Source of the DNA: Chryseobacterium pennae
Lineage (GTDB): Bacteria > Bacteroidota > Bacteroidia > Flavobacteriales > Weeksellaceae
Direction: 5' to 3'
Length of the DNA stretch: 64,000 nucleotides
NCBI RefSeq assembly: GCF_003385515.1
Contig: NZ_QNVT01000009.1
Location: 124,001 to 188,000, forward strand
Part shown: one piece after another, positions 8,670 through 18,628 of the stretch
Position numbering within the stretch: the stretch's first letter is position 1
Layout of the letters: each line of letters begins with the position of its first letter
Position numbers and translations under genes: made by a program
Notes under the pieces: generated by a model
Told to the model about the DNA's origin: nothing
What the model saw: only the letters and a program-made list of their open reading frames with translations
The model's database searches: none

Positions 8670-8924
8670 TTATAACCTATAACGAAGAGCTATTTGACGC
8701 CAGATGTCTTCCGCCAAATCCTGATCTTGGCCATGATCGAAGTGCCATTTCCCATTCTTCTTAATAAGCTTCTGCACCAACCCATCTAATAAAACAGAGA
8801 ATTCTTGTTGGTCCTTCGTTAATTTTTTTTGCAATAATACAATTTGAAAATCACGTGTTTTAAATGTAATCCTAAAAATCTGTTTACTAAGATGTCCTTC
8901 ATCTTGCCCGATTGTATCTAGCAT
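8670..8924 (-). CDS. Small hypothetical protein
   Basis: 84 residues, unrecognised. The sequence is mixed: a hydrophobic/basic first half (FRITFKTRDFQIVLLQKKL) then an acidic end (HGQDQDLAEDIWRQIALRYRL). It could adopt an alpha/beta fold with no signal peptide or membrane segment. It is convergent with the AraC gene and divergent from the coupling-protein gene, and marks the end of the first cargo block. The 230 bp between it and the next gene hold only promoter-like AT-rich DNA. Confidence 0.55.
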   Translation of the reverse strand: MLDTIGQDEGHLSKQIFRITFKTRDFQIVLLQKKLTKDQQEFSVLLDGLVQKLIKKNGKWHFDHGQDQDLAEDIWRQIALRYRL

Positions 8925-9156
8925 ACCAAAATGTTTACTTCCGAAATCTTTTTAATAGTCTGAATTTTGTCTCAAAATAGAAATTCTTCGAGAATATTCC
9001 TAGTTTAAAAAATACTGCCTTCAAAGTTATATGCAGCTATCTAATGTGGAAACTTTTATCCTTCATATAAGACATTACAGGAAAACCTATACCGCAAAAA
9101 ACAAGTTCTCTGATTTTCATGCATACAGGTAATATCTATGGTGAAAATTTCCACTT

Positions 9157-11142
9157 ATGCAAGAAGACGATTTAAGAGGACTCGCAAAAATAATGGCATT
9201 TATGCGCGCAGTCAGCATCCTGCTGGTTCTAATGAATTTCTACTGGTTTTGCTATTCATTTTTTCATGGGCAAGGTTGGACGCTCGAAGTCATAGAAAAA
9301 ATTCTTCAAAATTTTCAGAAGACATCCGGTTTATTCAATAATTCTTTTAACAGTAAGCTTTTCGCACTGATTTTATTAGCGCTGAGCTGCCTGGGTACTA
9401 AAGGGGTTAAAAATGAAAAAATTAAGTGGAAAAATATCAATATGTATCTTATTATAGGAACTATCCTTTACCTGTTAAATTTTCCACTTCTTCACTTTTC
9501 TACTTCACTTTACATGCTGACGACCTCAGCGGGATTCATACTGCTGATGGTTGCTGGACTGTGGATGAGTAGGCTCCTAAGGAACAGGTTGATGGATGAT
9601 CCATTTAATACTGAAAACGAAAGCTTCATGCAAGAGACACGTCTGATTGAGAACGAATATTCAGTTAACCTAGCTACAAAATTTTACTATAAAGGGAAAT
9701 GGAACGACGGCTGGATCTCTGTTGTCAACGTTTTTAGGGCCTCAATCGTGCTCGGCACCCCTGGTAGTGGTAAAAGCTATGCAATTGTAAATAACTATAT
9801 AAAACAGCACATCGAAAAAGGCTTTGCGATGTACATTTATGATTTCAAGTTTGACGATCTTTCCGTAATTGCTTATAATCACCTTCTAAAACACTCCCAC
9901 CAGTACAAAGTAAAACCTCAATTCTATGTAATCAACTTTGATGATCCGCGTAGAAGCCATCGCTGCAATCCACTCAGTCCAAAATTCATGACGGATATAT
10001 CTGATGCTTACGAAGCTTCTTACACGATCATGTTAAATCTAAATAAAACATGGATTCAAAAACAAGGCGACTTTTTTGTTGAATCCCCTATTATTTTACT
10101 TGCAGCTATAATCTGGTTTTTAAAGATTTACGAAAACGGGAAATATTGTACATTTCCCCACGCTATTGAGCTTCTCAACAAAAAATATGCAGATATCTTC
10201 ACCATCCTAACTAGCTATTCCCAACTTGAAAATTATTTGAGTCCGTTTCTGGACGCTTGGGAGGGCGGTGCACAAGACCAACTTCAAGGCCAAATAGCAT
10301 CCGCTAAGATTCCCCTTTCGCGAATGATTTCACCACAGCTTTATTGGGTCATGACCGGAGACGACTTCTCCCTTGACATAAATAATCCGAAAGAACCTAA
10401 GATTTTGTGCGTTGGTAATAATCCTGACCGACAAAATATTTATTCGGCTGCTCTGGGCCTATATAATTCAAGAATTGTGAAAATGATCAATAAAAAAGGA
10501 AAATTGAAGAGTTCAGTGATTATTGACGAGCTCCCAACTATATACTTTCGAGGACTAGACAACCTTATTGCTACAGCGCGAAGTAACAAAGTAGCCGTAT
10601 GCCTAGGTTTTCAAGATTTCTCGCAACTGATTAGAGATTATGGCGATAAAGAGGCTAAAGTAATTCAGAACACCGTAGGGAACATTTTCTCCGGACAGGT
10701 TGTTGGAGAAACCGCGAAAAATCTTGCTGAAAGATTCGGGAAAATAGTACAAAAAAGACAGTCCATCAGTATCAATAGAAATGACACAAGTTCTTCCATT
10801 TCTACTCAGCTTGATAGCTTGATTCCTGCATCTAAGATTTCAACCCTGTCACAAGGAATGTTCGTTGGCGCTGTCGCTGACAATTTTGAAGAAAAAATCG
10901 ATCAGAAGATATTCCATGCGCAGATCGTGGTAGATAATGAGAAAGTTGCGAAGGAAAGCAAAAATTATAAACCTATTCCACAAATTCGCTCCTTTCTTTC
11001 TGAAACTGGTGAAGATATTATGGAGAAGGAAATTGATGAAAATTACCGCCGTATAAAACTGGATGTTTCGATTATAATTTCAAACGAACTCGCTAGAATC
11101 GAAAATGATCCCGAATTAGCACATTTGACTCGTCGAGAATGA
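9157..11142 (+). CDS. Type IV coupling protein (VirD4/TraG family; MobC of CTns)
   Basis: 661 residues. Up to four hydrophobic segments lie near the N-terminus (about residues 18-36, 67-80, 96-112, 120-138). The nucleotide-binding domain has Walker A GTPGSGKS at residues 200-207, and Walker B is probably VIIDELPTIY near residue 455. The IYDFKFDDLS segment after Walker A is typical of Bacteroidota coupling proteins. It should link the relaxase-DNA complex to the mating pore at the inner membrane. The C-terminal end (IKLDVSIIISNELARIENDP) is echoed by a decayed second copy at 12251-12344, which suggests recombination between two related elements here. Relaxase and coupling genes, normally adjacent, are 3.8 kb apart. 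Confidence 0.9.
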   Translation: MQEDDLRGLAKIMAFMRAVSILLVLMNFYWFCYSFFHGQGWTLEVIEKILQNFQKTSGLFNNSFNSKLFALILLALSCLGTKGVKNEKIKWKNINMYLIIGTILYLLNFPLLHFSTSLYMLTTSAGFILLMVAGLWMSRLLRNRLMDDPFNTENESFMQETRLIENEYSVNLATKFYYKGKWNDGWISVVNVFRASIVLGTPGSGKSYAIVNNYIKQHIEKGFAMYIYDFKFDDLSVIAYNHLLKHSHQYKVKPQFYVINFDDPRRSHRCNPLSPKFMTDISDAYEASYTIMLNLNKTWIQKQGDFFVESPIILLAAIIWFLKIYENGKYCTFPHAIELLNKKYADIFTILTSYSQLENYLSPFLDAWEGGAQDQLQGQIASAKIPLSRMISPQLYWVMTGDDFSLDINNPKEPKILCVGNNPDRQNIYSAALGLYNSRIVKMINKKGKLKSSVIIDELPTIYFRGLDNLIATARSNKVAVCLGFQDFSQLIRDYGDKEAKVIQNTVGNIFSGQVVGETAKNLAERFGKIVQKRQSISINRNDTSSSISTQLDSLIPASKISTLSQGMFVGAVADNFEEKIDQKIFHAQIVVDNEKVAKESKNYKPIPQIRSFLSETGEDIMEKEIDENYRRIKLDVSIIISNELARIENDPELAHLTRRE

Positions 11143-11282
11143 CTTGATAACAATGAAACATGCTCGGTAAACACAACAATCCGCAAACTAATGTGCGATA
11201 CTACAGAAGTCTTGTCTCAAAGTTGAAATAAAATTTTACGATGGGTACACCATTTTAATATGAATAAAAAAATTGACTAAAT

Positions 11283-12122
11283 ATGGATTCAGCAATTAAC
11301 CAACCTAATATTTATACCTTATACCATGGTACTAACAGTGATTTTAATGAATTTTCCTTAGCGTATCTAGGACAAAATACCCAAAGGTATAATTGCCACC
11401 GGGGTATATATTTCACCGAAGAGATAGGCATAGCCCAACTTTTCGGTGCTAAGGTTTTAGAGTGTCAAGTGAGTTTGCAAAAGTCTCTGAATATACATGA
11501 TGTGTTCAATCGCGCAGATCAAGCTCCTGATATTGTCAATATAATATTTGAAGAAAATATTGCAGACCCTGATGAAGCTTTGGAATTTATTGATGAAAAT
11601 ATTAGCCTCGGAGAATATATGGATTTTATGGAAGCCTTTAACTCCGAAGATACGCTTAGTGAATTTAAAGAACGTGGTTATGATCATATCATATCAGGTC
11701 TCTCCAGGGATAAAATTGAATACTGTGTTTTTGACCCTTCTAACATTACCATTTCTAACAAAAATATTATTTCACTATTTCCTCAAAACGCATACCTTTC
11801 TGTCCTGCCGGCAAATTCCCGGCAGATCGAAAACATTGTTAAAGCCCTAGGCTCAAATGATCAAAGAGAACTGAATTTACTTTGCAAACAATTACACAAA
11901 AATATCAATAGTATCCCTGATAAGATTGATGGTTTTGAAATCGATAATCTCAAAAAGCTACGTATACTTGCGGGAAAAGATTATACATCTGGTTCTCTCT
12001 GTTATTCTATCAATAAAGGAAAATTGTTTAGGGAGCTACCAGATTCCTTGGATGGAAAATCTCCGGTACTTAAACTCTCCGCAGATAAAGGCAAAAAGCA
12101 AGGTATAAGAATTTCGCGATGA
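11283..12122 (+). CDS. ADP-ribosyltransferase-like protein (ART-PolyVal type)
   Basis: 279 residues. The first 160 residues carry a pattern of ADP-ribosyltransferases: LYHGT near residue 13, a GIYFTEE segment near residue 40, then AQLFGAKVLECQV, and IEYCVFDPSNI near residue 148. That order (H, Y, then E at the end) is the H-Y-E type seen in ART domains of phage and mobile-element polyvalent proteins. The C-terminal 110 residues are unrecognised and basic. Known proteins of this class modify host targets early after DNA transfer; that role here is inference. It lies between the intact coupling-protein gene and a decayed coupling-protein tail, so it was probably brought in by recombination. Confidence 0.6.
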   Translation: MDSAINQPNIYTLYHGTNSDFNEFSLAYLGQNTQRYNCHRGIYFTEEIGIAQLFGAKVLECQVSLQKSLNIHDVFNRADQAPDIVNIIFEENIADPDEALEFIDENISLGEYMDFMEAFNSEDTLSEFKERGYDHIISGLSRDKIEYCVFDPSNITISNKNIISLFPQNAYLSVLPANSRQIENIVKALGSNDQRELNLLCKQLHKNINSIPDKIDGFEIDNLKKLRILAGKDYTSGSLCYSINKGKLFRELPDSLDGKSPVLKLSADKGKKQGIRISR

Positions 12123-12250
12123 TCACTACTTCAATAACCGTAGCCGGATCTTTACGATACTATACAGATTACTCTATAAAAAAACTTATTTTTAAATTTT
12201 GAATTGATATGATTTCGTTGATTTCTAAACATCAACTTCAACATTTCCAT

Positions 12251-12344
12251 CTTGAGAAGATTAAACTAGATGTGGCCAACATTATTGGAAAAAGAAATGT
12301 CGCGGATATAGGATGATCCTAATCTCGCCCATTTGATCCGATAG
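12251..12344 (+). pseudogene. Decayed 3' end of a second coupling-protein gene
   Basis: Read in two frames, the stretch gives KIKLDVANIIGK, then after a +1 shift EMSRI, a stop, DDPNLAHLIR and a stop. It matches the C-terminus of the intact coupling protein (IKLDVSIIISNELARI, ENDPELAHLTRR) position by position. It is therefore a remnant of another VirD4/TraG allele, inactivated by a frameshift and a nonsense codon. It lies just after the ADP-ribosyltransferase-like gene, marking the right edge of an insertion or allele swap. Confidence 0.8.
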
Positions 12345-12382
12345 GACTAATTTGTCTGTTCAAAAAACCAGCAAATGAGATT

Positions 12383-12413
12383 TTTGTTCCAATTCAATAA
12401 AAGCTTATTTTTG
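12383..12413 (+). promoter_or_regulatory. Bacteroidota-type promoter
   Basis: TTTG at 12383-12386 and TATTTTTG at 12406-12413 are separated by exactly 19 bases. This is the canonical -33 TTTG / -7 TAnnTTTG promoter of Bacteroidota. The start codon of the histone-like gene is 26 bases downstream. Confidence 0.75.
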
Positions 12414-12438
12414 CCCTGATAAATTATTCTATTATAAC

Positions 12439-12615
12439 ATGAAAGAACTGATCGAAAAAATCAATGCCGGAATAGAGGCATTCAAAACGGATGCGGAATT
12501 ACAAGCTGAAAAAGGAAACAAGGCAGCAGGAACAAGAGCACGTAAATCATCTCTTGAACTAGAGAAACTTTTTAAGGAGTTTAGAAAAACATCTTTGGAA
12601 GCTTCTAAAGGCTAA
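12439..12615 (+). CDS. Histone H1-like DNA-binding protein, 58 residues
   Basis: The short frame encodes MKELIEKINAGIEAF, a glutamate/lysine-rich middle with EKGNKAAGTRARKSSLELEK, and a tail ending KTSLEASKG. The GNKAAGTRARKxSLELEKLxKEFRK pattern is that of the small histone H1-like (Hc1-related) proteins common in Flavobacteriia. A canonical promoter lies 26 bases upstream and a perfect terminator 6 bases downstream, so it is its own transcription unit. A role in compacting or masking the element DNA is likely but inferred. It lies in the ICE backbone, next to the methylase/helicase gene. Confidence 0.82.
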   Translation: MKELIEKINAGIEAFKTDAELQAEKGNKAAGTRARKSSLELEKLFKEFRKTSLEASKG

Positions 12616-12620
12616 AAACA

Positions 12621-12655
12621 AGCCCCTTCATACATGCTGTGAAGGGGCTTTATTT
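12621..12655. terminator. Strong bidirectional terminator
   Basis: AGCCCCTTCA (12621-12630) pairs perfectly with TGAAGGGGCT (12640-12649), followed by TTATTTT on the plus strand and by a T-rich run on the minus strand. It serves the histone-like gene and the convergent methylase/helicase gene. Confidence 0.85.
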
Positions 12656-12706
12656 TACCAATAGGCAGTCTTTTAACGAAGTTTTATACCATATAATTAT
12701 AAAATC

Positions 12707-15700
12707 CTACGGTTTAAGCTGCGATATTGGTTTTGTAATTTCAGCTTTTGAAACCTTCTCCTCTACTTGTTGGACGTTCTCTTTACCTTCATCCAGGGAC
12801 AATAGGATTTTTCGCTCCAACGCAGCTAACTCGATTCGCAGCTCCTCTAAACTTCCGTCCTTTTTCCATTCTCCGGACACTATTTCGCGAAGTACCACCT
12901 CATCTTTCTTAAATGCCGAAACTTTCTTTTCCTCTGCTTCTATCAATCCAGGAATTTTCTGTAAAGCATTCAAAAAATTCAAGGAAGCACGCTCCGGGTC
13001 GCTTGCCATAATTCCATTATTATGTGTATATTTTAAATTACCTTCACCACTGATGAAAAAACGGTTATCTCTTTCCAACGAATCATTCTTTTCAGAAAAT
13101 TCGGTTTTTACCAGGAGCCTAAAGCCATACAATGAACCGATTTCCTCATAGTCTCCGCCAGTCCGCGCAGTAGCTGATATTTTATTGAGGCGCTCTCCAA
13201 TTTCTTTCACAGAGACCTGATCCTTTAAGCCCGTAAGGTTAATTGCATTGATGATATTTCCAGCATCCGTTCTTCTGACACGTTTATTAAAATTAGTCCA
13301 ATCTGTTCTTAAGCGTTCAAGGAGCGACTGTGCAGTCTCCAAATCTTCTGATGTAGTTTCCAATTTATAGAGCGAACTTCGCTTAGATCGCATAAATGAT
13401 AATTTTTCACCTTCAAGCGCTGCAATCTGCTTCTGCAACTTAGCTTTCTCCAACAAGTCTGTGTTACCCGATAAAATAGCCTGATACTCCGAATAGCTCA
13501 TACCTGTTTTTTCGTCTATAGCACCCTCATCTATAGTCCTCACCCCCATATTATTACTCTTCAATTGGTCAATAAAAATTTGTTTATTATACAGTGTATT
13601 AAATTTGTAGCTGTCTAAAGACTTTTCCACCGCATAGATAAACACATCTACCTTATTATTACCAAAGTGTTTCGCAATCTCGTTGCCCTTCCTGATGGCA
13701 CGTCCATCACGCTGGGCCAGATCCGACGGTCGCCAGGGAATATCCAGATGGTGAACAGCCACGGCTCGCTTTTGCGCATTAACCCCGGTACCGAGCATTT
13801 CCGTCGATCCAAACAGTATACGTATTCTGCCCTCATTTGTTGCTCTTATAAGTTCCTGCCTTTGGTCTCCAGTTTTTGCCTCTTGGATAAAACGGATTTC
13901 GTGAGCAGGAATATCAAATTCATGCATCAGCTTTCGCTTAATTTCCGAGTAAATATTCCACTGATCTGGCTTATAGGTTCCCAAATCTGAAAAAACAAAT
14001 TGTGTCCCTTTTTGCGCATTAAATTTTCGATAATATTCAGATAGCTTCGTTGCGCAAACGGACGCTTTATTACCGGGATGATCACCGTATTCAGGGGAAA
14101 TCATGCGCATGTCCAGTGACATTTTCCTAGCATAATCCGTTGCGATCAACATTTTCGCCTTTTCTTCGGTAGGAGATAGTTTCTCTCTTCCCAATAATTC
14201 GGCCTTTCCGGTTTCTGCAAACTCCATTAATTTTTTTATAAACCTTTCCTGGTCCGGTGTGGGTGGAATATGAACTAAACTTTCGTTTTTTTCAGGACGG
14301 TCAATCCCGATGTCCTTGGCAGTCCGATAGTCCGTTATCTCCGAATAGAATTGCGCCAGCTCAGGAACCTTTATAAAATGCCTGAACCTTTCTTTTTGAA
14401 CAATATTATTAGCTACTGAAAATTCATAATCCACAGATTTTCGTGCATAAATAGCGGCCCATGCATCAAAACAGTTTATCCCCTGCCGTTCCAGTGCTTT
14501 TGGCCGTAGGTATTTGAATAACAGGTAGAGTTCAGTTAAGGAATTGCTTATGGTGGTACCGGACAAAAACGTGGCTCCCAGGTCTTTTCCTGTTCGTTCC
14601 TGAATCGTTCGGATGGCAAACAGCAGATTTAGGGCTCGCTGACTCCCCTGCGCATTTCCCAGTCCTGCAACACGTTCATGTCGTGTATTGAACATCAGAT
14701 TTTTAAACCGGTGGCTTTCGTCAACAAAAAGATGGTCAATACCCATCATTTTAAAATCAACAACATCGTCCTTTCGATTTGCAATGTCACTTTCTAAGGT
14801 TTTCAGCTTAGCGTTCAGATTCTTCTTCCTGATCTCAACTCCTTTTAGCATTGCTCCGGAGACATCCTTACCCTGTGATCTCAGAACTTCAAGATTACGT
14901 GCTATGCCTTCCAGCTCAATATTCAGTATTTCTCTTTGAAGCTCTGACGACTGGGGGATCATGCTGAATTGCTCATGGGTAAGGATAACGCAATCCCAAT
15001 CGTTATTTTTAATTTCTCCGAAGATTCTTAATCGTTTCTGTGGTGTGAAATCCATTTTACCGGGATATAATAGCTTTGAATGAGGATAAGCTTTACGATA
15101 CGTTTCAGCGATTTCATGTACATTAGCTTTTAAAGCAATAATCATCGGTTTATGAACTAAGCCCAACCGCTTCATTTCCTGAGCAGCAGTACACATAATA
15201 AGTGTCTTTCCTGCGCCGACCTCATGATCACAGATCCCGCCGCCATTACATTTGATCATCCATACCGCATCTTTCTGACTATCGTAGAGGTCTTCAATAT
15301 TTACAGCACCACGGTTGAGTCCCGGAAAAACCTGATGACTACCGTCATATTGTGGACGGACATGACAATTGAATAAGTCATTGTACTTTTCGGTCAGTTC
15401 ATCCTTAAATTGATCACTCTGCTCGAATAACCAGTCCGTAAATGCCCTGCGGATATCATCAATTTTGCTATTTGCAGCTTGAATAGCTTCCATATCCCGA
15501 ACCTTCACCTCAGTACCGTCCGCTAAGTAAGCTTTCTTGGTAATATCGGGTGTGGTATTAACCAATGCATGTCGTAAAAGATTAAGTCCGTCAAAATTTC
15601 TGCTTTCTGACTTAACTGCATACTTTTCCGTGATGATTATATTGCTGCCCTTGCAATGCATGGCAAAGTCATCGGAACTTTCCGTATATTGAATAGTGAC

Positions 15701-18031
15701 GCTTTCTTCAAAGAGGTGGCTGGCAAACCGGCTATAAATGTCCGTATCGATCCAGCGTTCACCGAGATTAAAATCCAGTTCTTCAAAGGATATTAAGGCT
15801 GGCCTAACTGTTTGGAGGGCTTTTAAACTATCCTCACTGTCCGGGTCAGCGCTATGCGCCGTCAAATAGTTGCTAAGCTTTTTTGCCTTTTCGACCACAT
15901 TTCCAGATAGAAATGTTTGCGAAGTTTCATAGGCTCCTAACAGTGGATTATAATAGATCCTTCCTTTTAACTGCTCTTTCATTTCTTCAACTGAGATTCC
16001 AGAAATTTCGGACATGAAGTCAAGATCAACATTGGCAGAAAGATTGAGCGAAGCTGATAATGCTTCACTGGCACTATTGGCCGTTAAAGCATCGGTAGAA
16101 AAACTGACAGGATGGTCAAAAATATCCGCTTTGTGTATTATTCCGCCAATGGCACGTTCCAGATAAGGGACTTCATTTCCCGAGGCATCCGTTTTAATAA
16201 CTTTGATATTCTCCGCAGTATTTAAATGGCCATATGTCTTTACAAAGGCGTCATACTGGATATTGAGTAATCTTCGGCCTGAAGTATATTCTTGCTGCTG
16301 AGTTGCCTCATAGCGGTACAGATCATGATAACAGTCCCGAAGCTTTATATAATCTTTGATCCTATTTTTTTGCTTCTCAGCAAGTAAAAGCGGGTGAAAA
16401 ATATACTGTCCTTCCCGAAAATTCCATTTGATGGGCCCAACATAGCCCTTGTAAGACACCAAGGTATTATCCCTGTAATATTCTTTGCTCTCTCCTTCAA
16501 ACACAACGGGCTCCATTACTTCGGCCTGATCAGTAAGGTCTGAAAAAAGAGAAGGCGTACGTGTTCCTGTAGATTCACTAGTTTTTGCGCTCCTAATTGT
16601 AGTACGATCTGCTAAGCCATTGTCTGAGCCTTCAGACTTGGCAACACCACTTAAGGTTATAGGATCGAATAATGAGAGTTGCTGTACTTTACTTTCTCGA
16701 TTCGACTTACGAGCTGTTTTTTTTGGAATTGACCGCTGCGAAAAACGATCAATTTGTTGCTCAGAAAATAAGCTCAGTTGAACCGGTTGCTTTTGGCCAC
16801 TTTGTGGATTTTTACTTGTTATAGTAAAATCTTTCTCCACAGGTCTCTGCAAAACACCTTTTAGATCTGAAGCATTTTGAATAAAACCGTTGTATAAATT
16901 GAAATTAAAAAAAGCACTGAAATCAGCTGCAAGCTTTTCTTTAAGATCACTTGCTATTCCTTCTATTCCCCCATCATGCAGGTAGACTGTCTTCTTTTTT
17001 CCGTATGGATCTGTATCTTCGATATATCGGGTCGATACAATATGATTGGGATTAAAAAATAAAAGATTGCAGTGTGTTCCTTCCTCACCGGAGACCGTGT
17101 GCATAAAATCCTTGGCCCGATGGGACAAAGAACCTTTATTGTTTCTCTTCTGCAAGACGATGAGGTCACTCCCAACCGACGTACCAGCTTCCTCAAATAG
17201 ATTATTGGGAAGTCTTACCGCAGAGACTAACAGGTGCTCACGCATCAGTGCCTCCCGGATGGGTTGGTTGGATGGACTGTCCATTAGGCCCTGTGAGGTA
17301 ATAAAGGCAAGGATACCGCCTTTCCGAAGTTTATCTGTAGCCTTTAAAAAGAAATAGTTATGAATATTTTTCGCTGCAATTTTGCGTGCTTCATCCTTAC
17401 CTCTTGAAAAGGAAAGGTCAAATACAGAACTGGTTCCAAATGGGATGTTGCTTACAATCAGATCATAAAATCCTGCTTCCTGATCGGCGATACTTTCAAA
17501 ACCCGCCACGCGGATATCAGCTTCCGGATGCAGCAATTCCAATACTTTTCCGGTCAGGGGATCTTGTTCATAGGCTGTAACACGAACGTTAGGCACATTT
17601 TTAAAAGGATCAATAAAGGCTCCAACACCTGCGGAAGGCTCTAGCACATTCCGCATTTCTAAATCACTATCCCCTATTACCGATGCAATAACCGTCGTTA
17701 TTTCTTTTGGTGTATAGAACGCATCCAGAACACAGCCCTTAACACCATTGACCCAGTGTTTATATTCCTGATCATCCTTGGCATGCTCACGTAATAAATC
17801 GTAGAGTTCTTTTGTCAATGCAAACAGTGGCCTTTCACTGTTATTCCATCTTTCGATATCGTCAGCTGATTCTGCTGGTTTAAGTACACATTTTAATCCA
17901 CCAAAACCTGCATATAGTGACAAAAGCTGCTGTTCGTCCCTTGTTGGTTTGCGTTGCTCCGTTTCGACCGTGAAAGCAATCTTTAGTGCATCAATATTCT
18001 GCTGTAGATGCAGCCTCTTATTGAATGCCAT
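12707..18031 (-). CDS. Giant N6-DNA methylase / SNF2-type helicase fusion
   Basis: 1774 residues. The N-terminal part is a DNA adenine methylase domain: SAM-binding motif [10 protein letters not shown] at about 130-139 and motif IV as VSNIPFG at about 193-199 (NIPF rather than NPPF/Y, usual for this family). A long middle region follows. A superfamily-2 helicase module comes next: Walker A EVGAGKT near 935, DESHRF near 1105, and motif [13 protein letters not shown] near 1446. The C-terminal end is coiled-coil-like. Such proteins are standard in Bacteroidota conjugative elements and in phage polyvalent proteins, thought to protect or remodel incoming DNA. Its start overlaps the DUF1896 gene by 14 bases. 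Confidence 0.88.
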   Translation of the reverse strand: MAFNKRLHLQQNIDALKIAFTVETEQRKPTRDEQQLLSLYAGFGGLKCVLKPAESADDIERWNNSERPLFALTKELYDLLREHAKDDQEYKHWVNGVKGCVLDAFYTPKEITTVIASVIGDSDLEMRNVLEPSAGVGAFIDPFKNVPNVRVTAYEQDPLTGKVLELLHPEADIRVAGFESIADQEAGFYDLIVSNIPFGTSSVFDLSFSRGKDEARKIAAKNIHNYFFLKATDKLRKGGILAFITSQGLMDSPSNQPIREALMREHLLVSAVRLPNNLFEEAGTSVGSDLIVLQKRNNKGSLSHRAKDFMHTVSGEEGTHCNLLFFNPNHIVSTRYIEDTDPYGKKKTVYLHDGGIEGIASDLKEKLAADFSAFFNFNLYNGFIQNASDLKGVLQRPVEKDFTITSKNPQSGQKQPVQLSLFSEQQIDRFSQRSIPKKTARKSNRESKVQQLSLFDPITLSGVAKSEGSDNGLADRTTIRSAKTSESTGTRTPSLFSDLTDQAEVMEPVVFEGESKEYYRDNTLVSYKGYVGPIKWNFREGQYIFHPLLLAEKQKNRIKDYIKLRDCYHDLYRYEATQQQEYTSGRRLLNIQYDAFVKTYGHLNTAENIKVIKTDASGNEVPYLERAIGGIIHKADIFDHPVSFSTDALTANSASEALSASLNLSANVDLDFMSEISGISVEEMKEQLKGRIYYNPLLGAYETSQTFLSGNVVEKAKKLSNYLTAHSADPDSEDSLKALQTVRPALISFEELDFNLGERWIDTDIYSRFASHLFEESVTIQYTESSDDFAMHCKGSNIIITEKYAVKSESRNFDGLNLLRHALVNTTPDITKKAYLADGTEVKVRDMEAIQAANSKIDDIRRAFTDWLFEQSDQFKDELTEKYNDLFNCHVRPQYDGSHQVFPGLNRGAVNIEDLYDSQKDAVWMIKCNGGGICDHEVGAGKTLIMCTAAQEMKRLGLVHKPMIIALKANVHEIAETYRKAYPHSKLLYPGKMDFTPQKRLRIFGEIKNNDWDCVILTHEQFSMIPQSSELQREILNIELEGIARNLEVLRSQGKDVSGAMLKGVEIRKKNLNAKLKTLESDIANRKDDVVDFKMMGIDHLFVDESHRFKNLMFNTRHERVAGLGNAQGSQRALNLLFAIRTIQERTGKDLGATFLSGTTISNSLTELYLLFKYLRPKALERQGINCFDAWAAIYARKSVDYEFSVANNIVQKERFRHFIKVPELAQFYSEITDYRTAKDIGIDRPEKNESLVHIPPTPDQERFIKKLMEFAETGKAELLGREKLSPTEEKAKMLIATDYARKMSLDMRMISPEYGDHPGNKASVCATKLSEYYRKFNAQKGTQFVFSDLGTYKPDQWNIYSEIKRKLMHEFDIPAHEIRFIQEAKTGDQRQELIRATNEGRIRILFGSTEMLGTGVNAQKRAVAVHHLDIPWRPSDLAQRDGRAIRKGNEIAKHFGNNKVDVFIYAVEKSLDSYKFNTLYNKQIFIDQLKSNNMGVRTIDEGAIDEKTGMSYSEYQAILSGNTDLLEKAKLQKQIAALEGEKLSFMRSKRSSLYKLETTSEDLETAQSLLERLRTDWTNFNKRVRRTDAGNIINAINLTGLKDQVSVKEIGERLNKISATARTGGDYEEIGSLYGFRLLVKTEFSEKNDSLERDNRFFISGEGNLKYTHNNGIMASDPERASLNFLNALQKIPGLIEAEEKKVSAFKKDEVVLREIVSGEWKKDGSLEELRIELAALERKILLSLDEGKENVQQVEEKVSKAEITKPISQLKP

Positions 18032-18455
18032 GTTGCTCGATCCATATTGAAATGAAACCAGTCAGTTCGCTGTATAACAGGTCATAATCATTTGTATATG
18101 CAAAATCATCTGTTAGCTCATACTTTCCAAAAACCTCTTCGCATGTAGGAAGTATTTTTAATGCAAAATCCCTGAATTCAAAATCAAACAGCAGATCGGT
18201 GAACTCATACGTCAACACCTCAAATAGTGTCGTGAATTTTGAAAAGTGTAGCCCCTCATAAAGGATATAATCGGCTATTTCATCGCATTTATTGACATGG
18301 TTACCAGACCTGAAAGCTCCTTCATAGGCGTTGGCTGCCCATCGTGCACGTTGGCTGATAAATTTGGAATCATCTAATTTCTCAGGGAAACTGGCTTCTA
18401 TATGCTCCTGTAATTTTAATTGATAGTAGGAATAATCCTTTTGCTCTTTTTTCAT
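18018..18455 (-). CDS. DUF1896-family protein
   Basis: 145 residues, acidic. Features of the DUF1896 family found in Bacteroidota conjugative elements are the [11 protein letters not shown] start, the [19 protein letters not shown] segment and the repeated acidic-aromatic patches. No catalytic motif is visible and the function is unknown. Its 3' end overlaps the methylase/helicase gene by 14 bases, so the two are co-transcribed and probably translationally coupled. It lies downstream of the topoisomerase gene with a terminator between. Confidence 0.75.
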   Translation of the reverse strand: MKKEQKDYSYYQLKLQEHIEASFPEKLDDSKFISQRARWAANAYEGAFRSGNHVNKCDEIADYILYEGLHFSKFTTLFEVLTYEFTDLLFDFEFRDFALKILPTCEEVFGKYELTDDFAYTNDYDLLYSELTGFISIWIEQHGIQ

Positions 18456-18567
18456 GGTGCCATTTATTTACTTGTCAGGTAAACCTAGCCATAGAAGCAC
18501 GCGCAAAGCGGTTTAGAAGCTATTATAGCCTTGAATGTCCACCATTTTCCGAATTGAAAAATGAAGC

Positions 18568-18606
18568 AAAAAAAGAAGCCTGAAATCACATCGGATCTCA
18601 GGCTTC
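18568..18606 (-). terminator. Rho-independent terminator of topoisomerase operon
   Basis: GAAGCCTGA (18575-18583) pairs with TCAGGCTTC (18598-18606). On the minus strand the stem is followed by TTTTTTT. It ends the topB transcript that stops at 18629. Confidence 0.8.
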
Positions 18607-18628
18607 ACACCAAATCACATCATGAAAA

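Noticed and set aside
12639..13151. 170-codon plus-strand frame antisense to the methylase/helicase
   Set aside because: Ser/Phe-rich composition typical of a shadow frame; the minus-strand gene explains the region fully.
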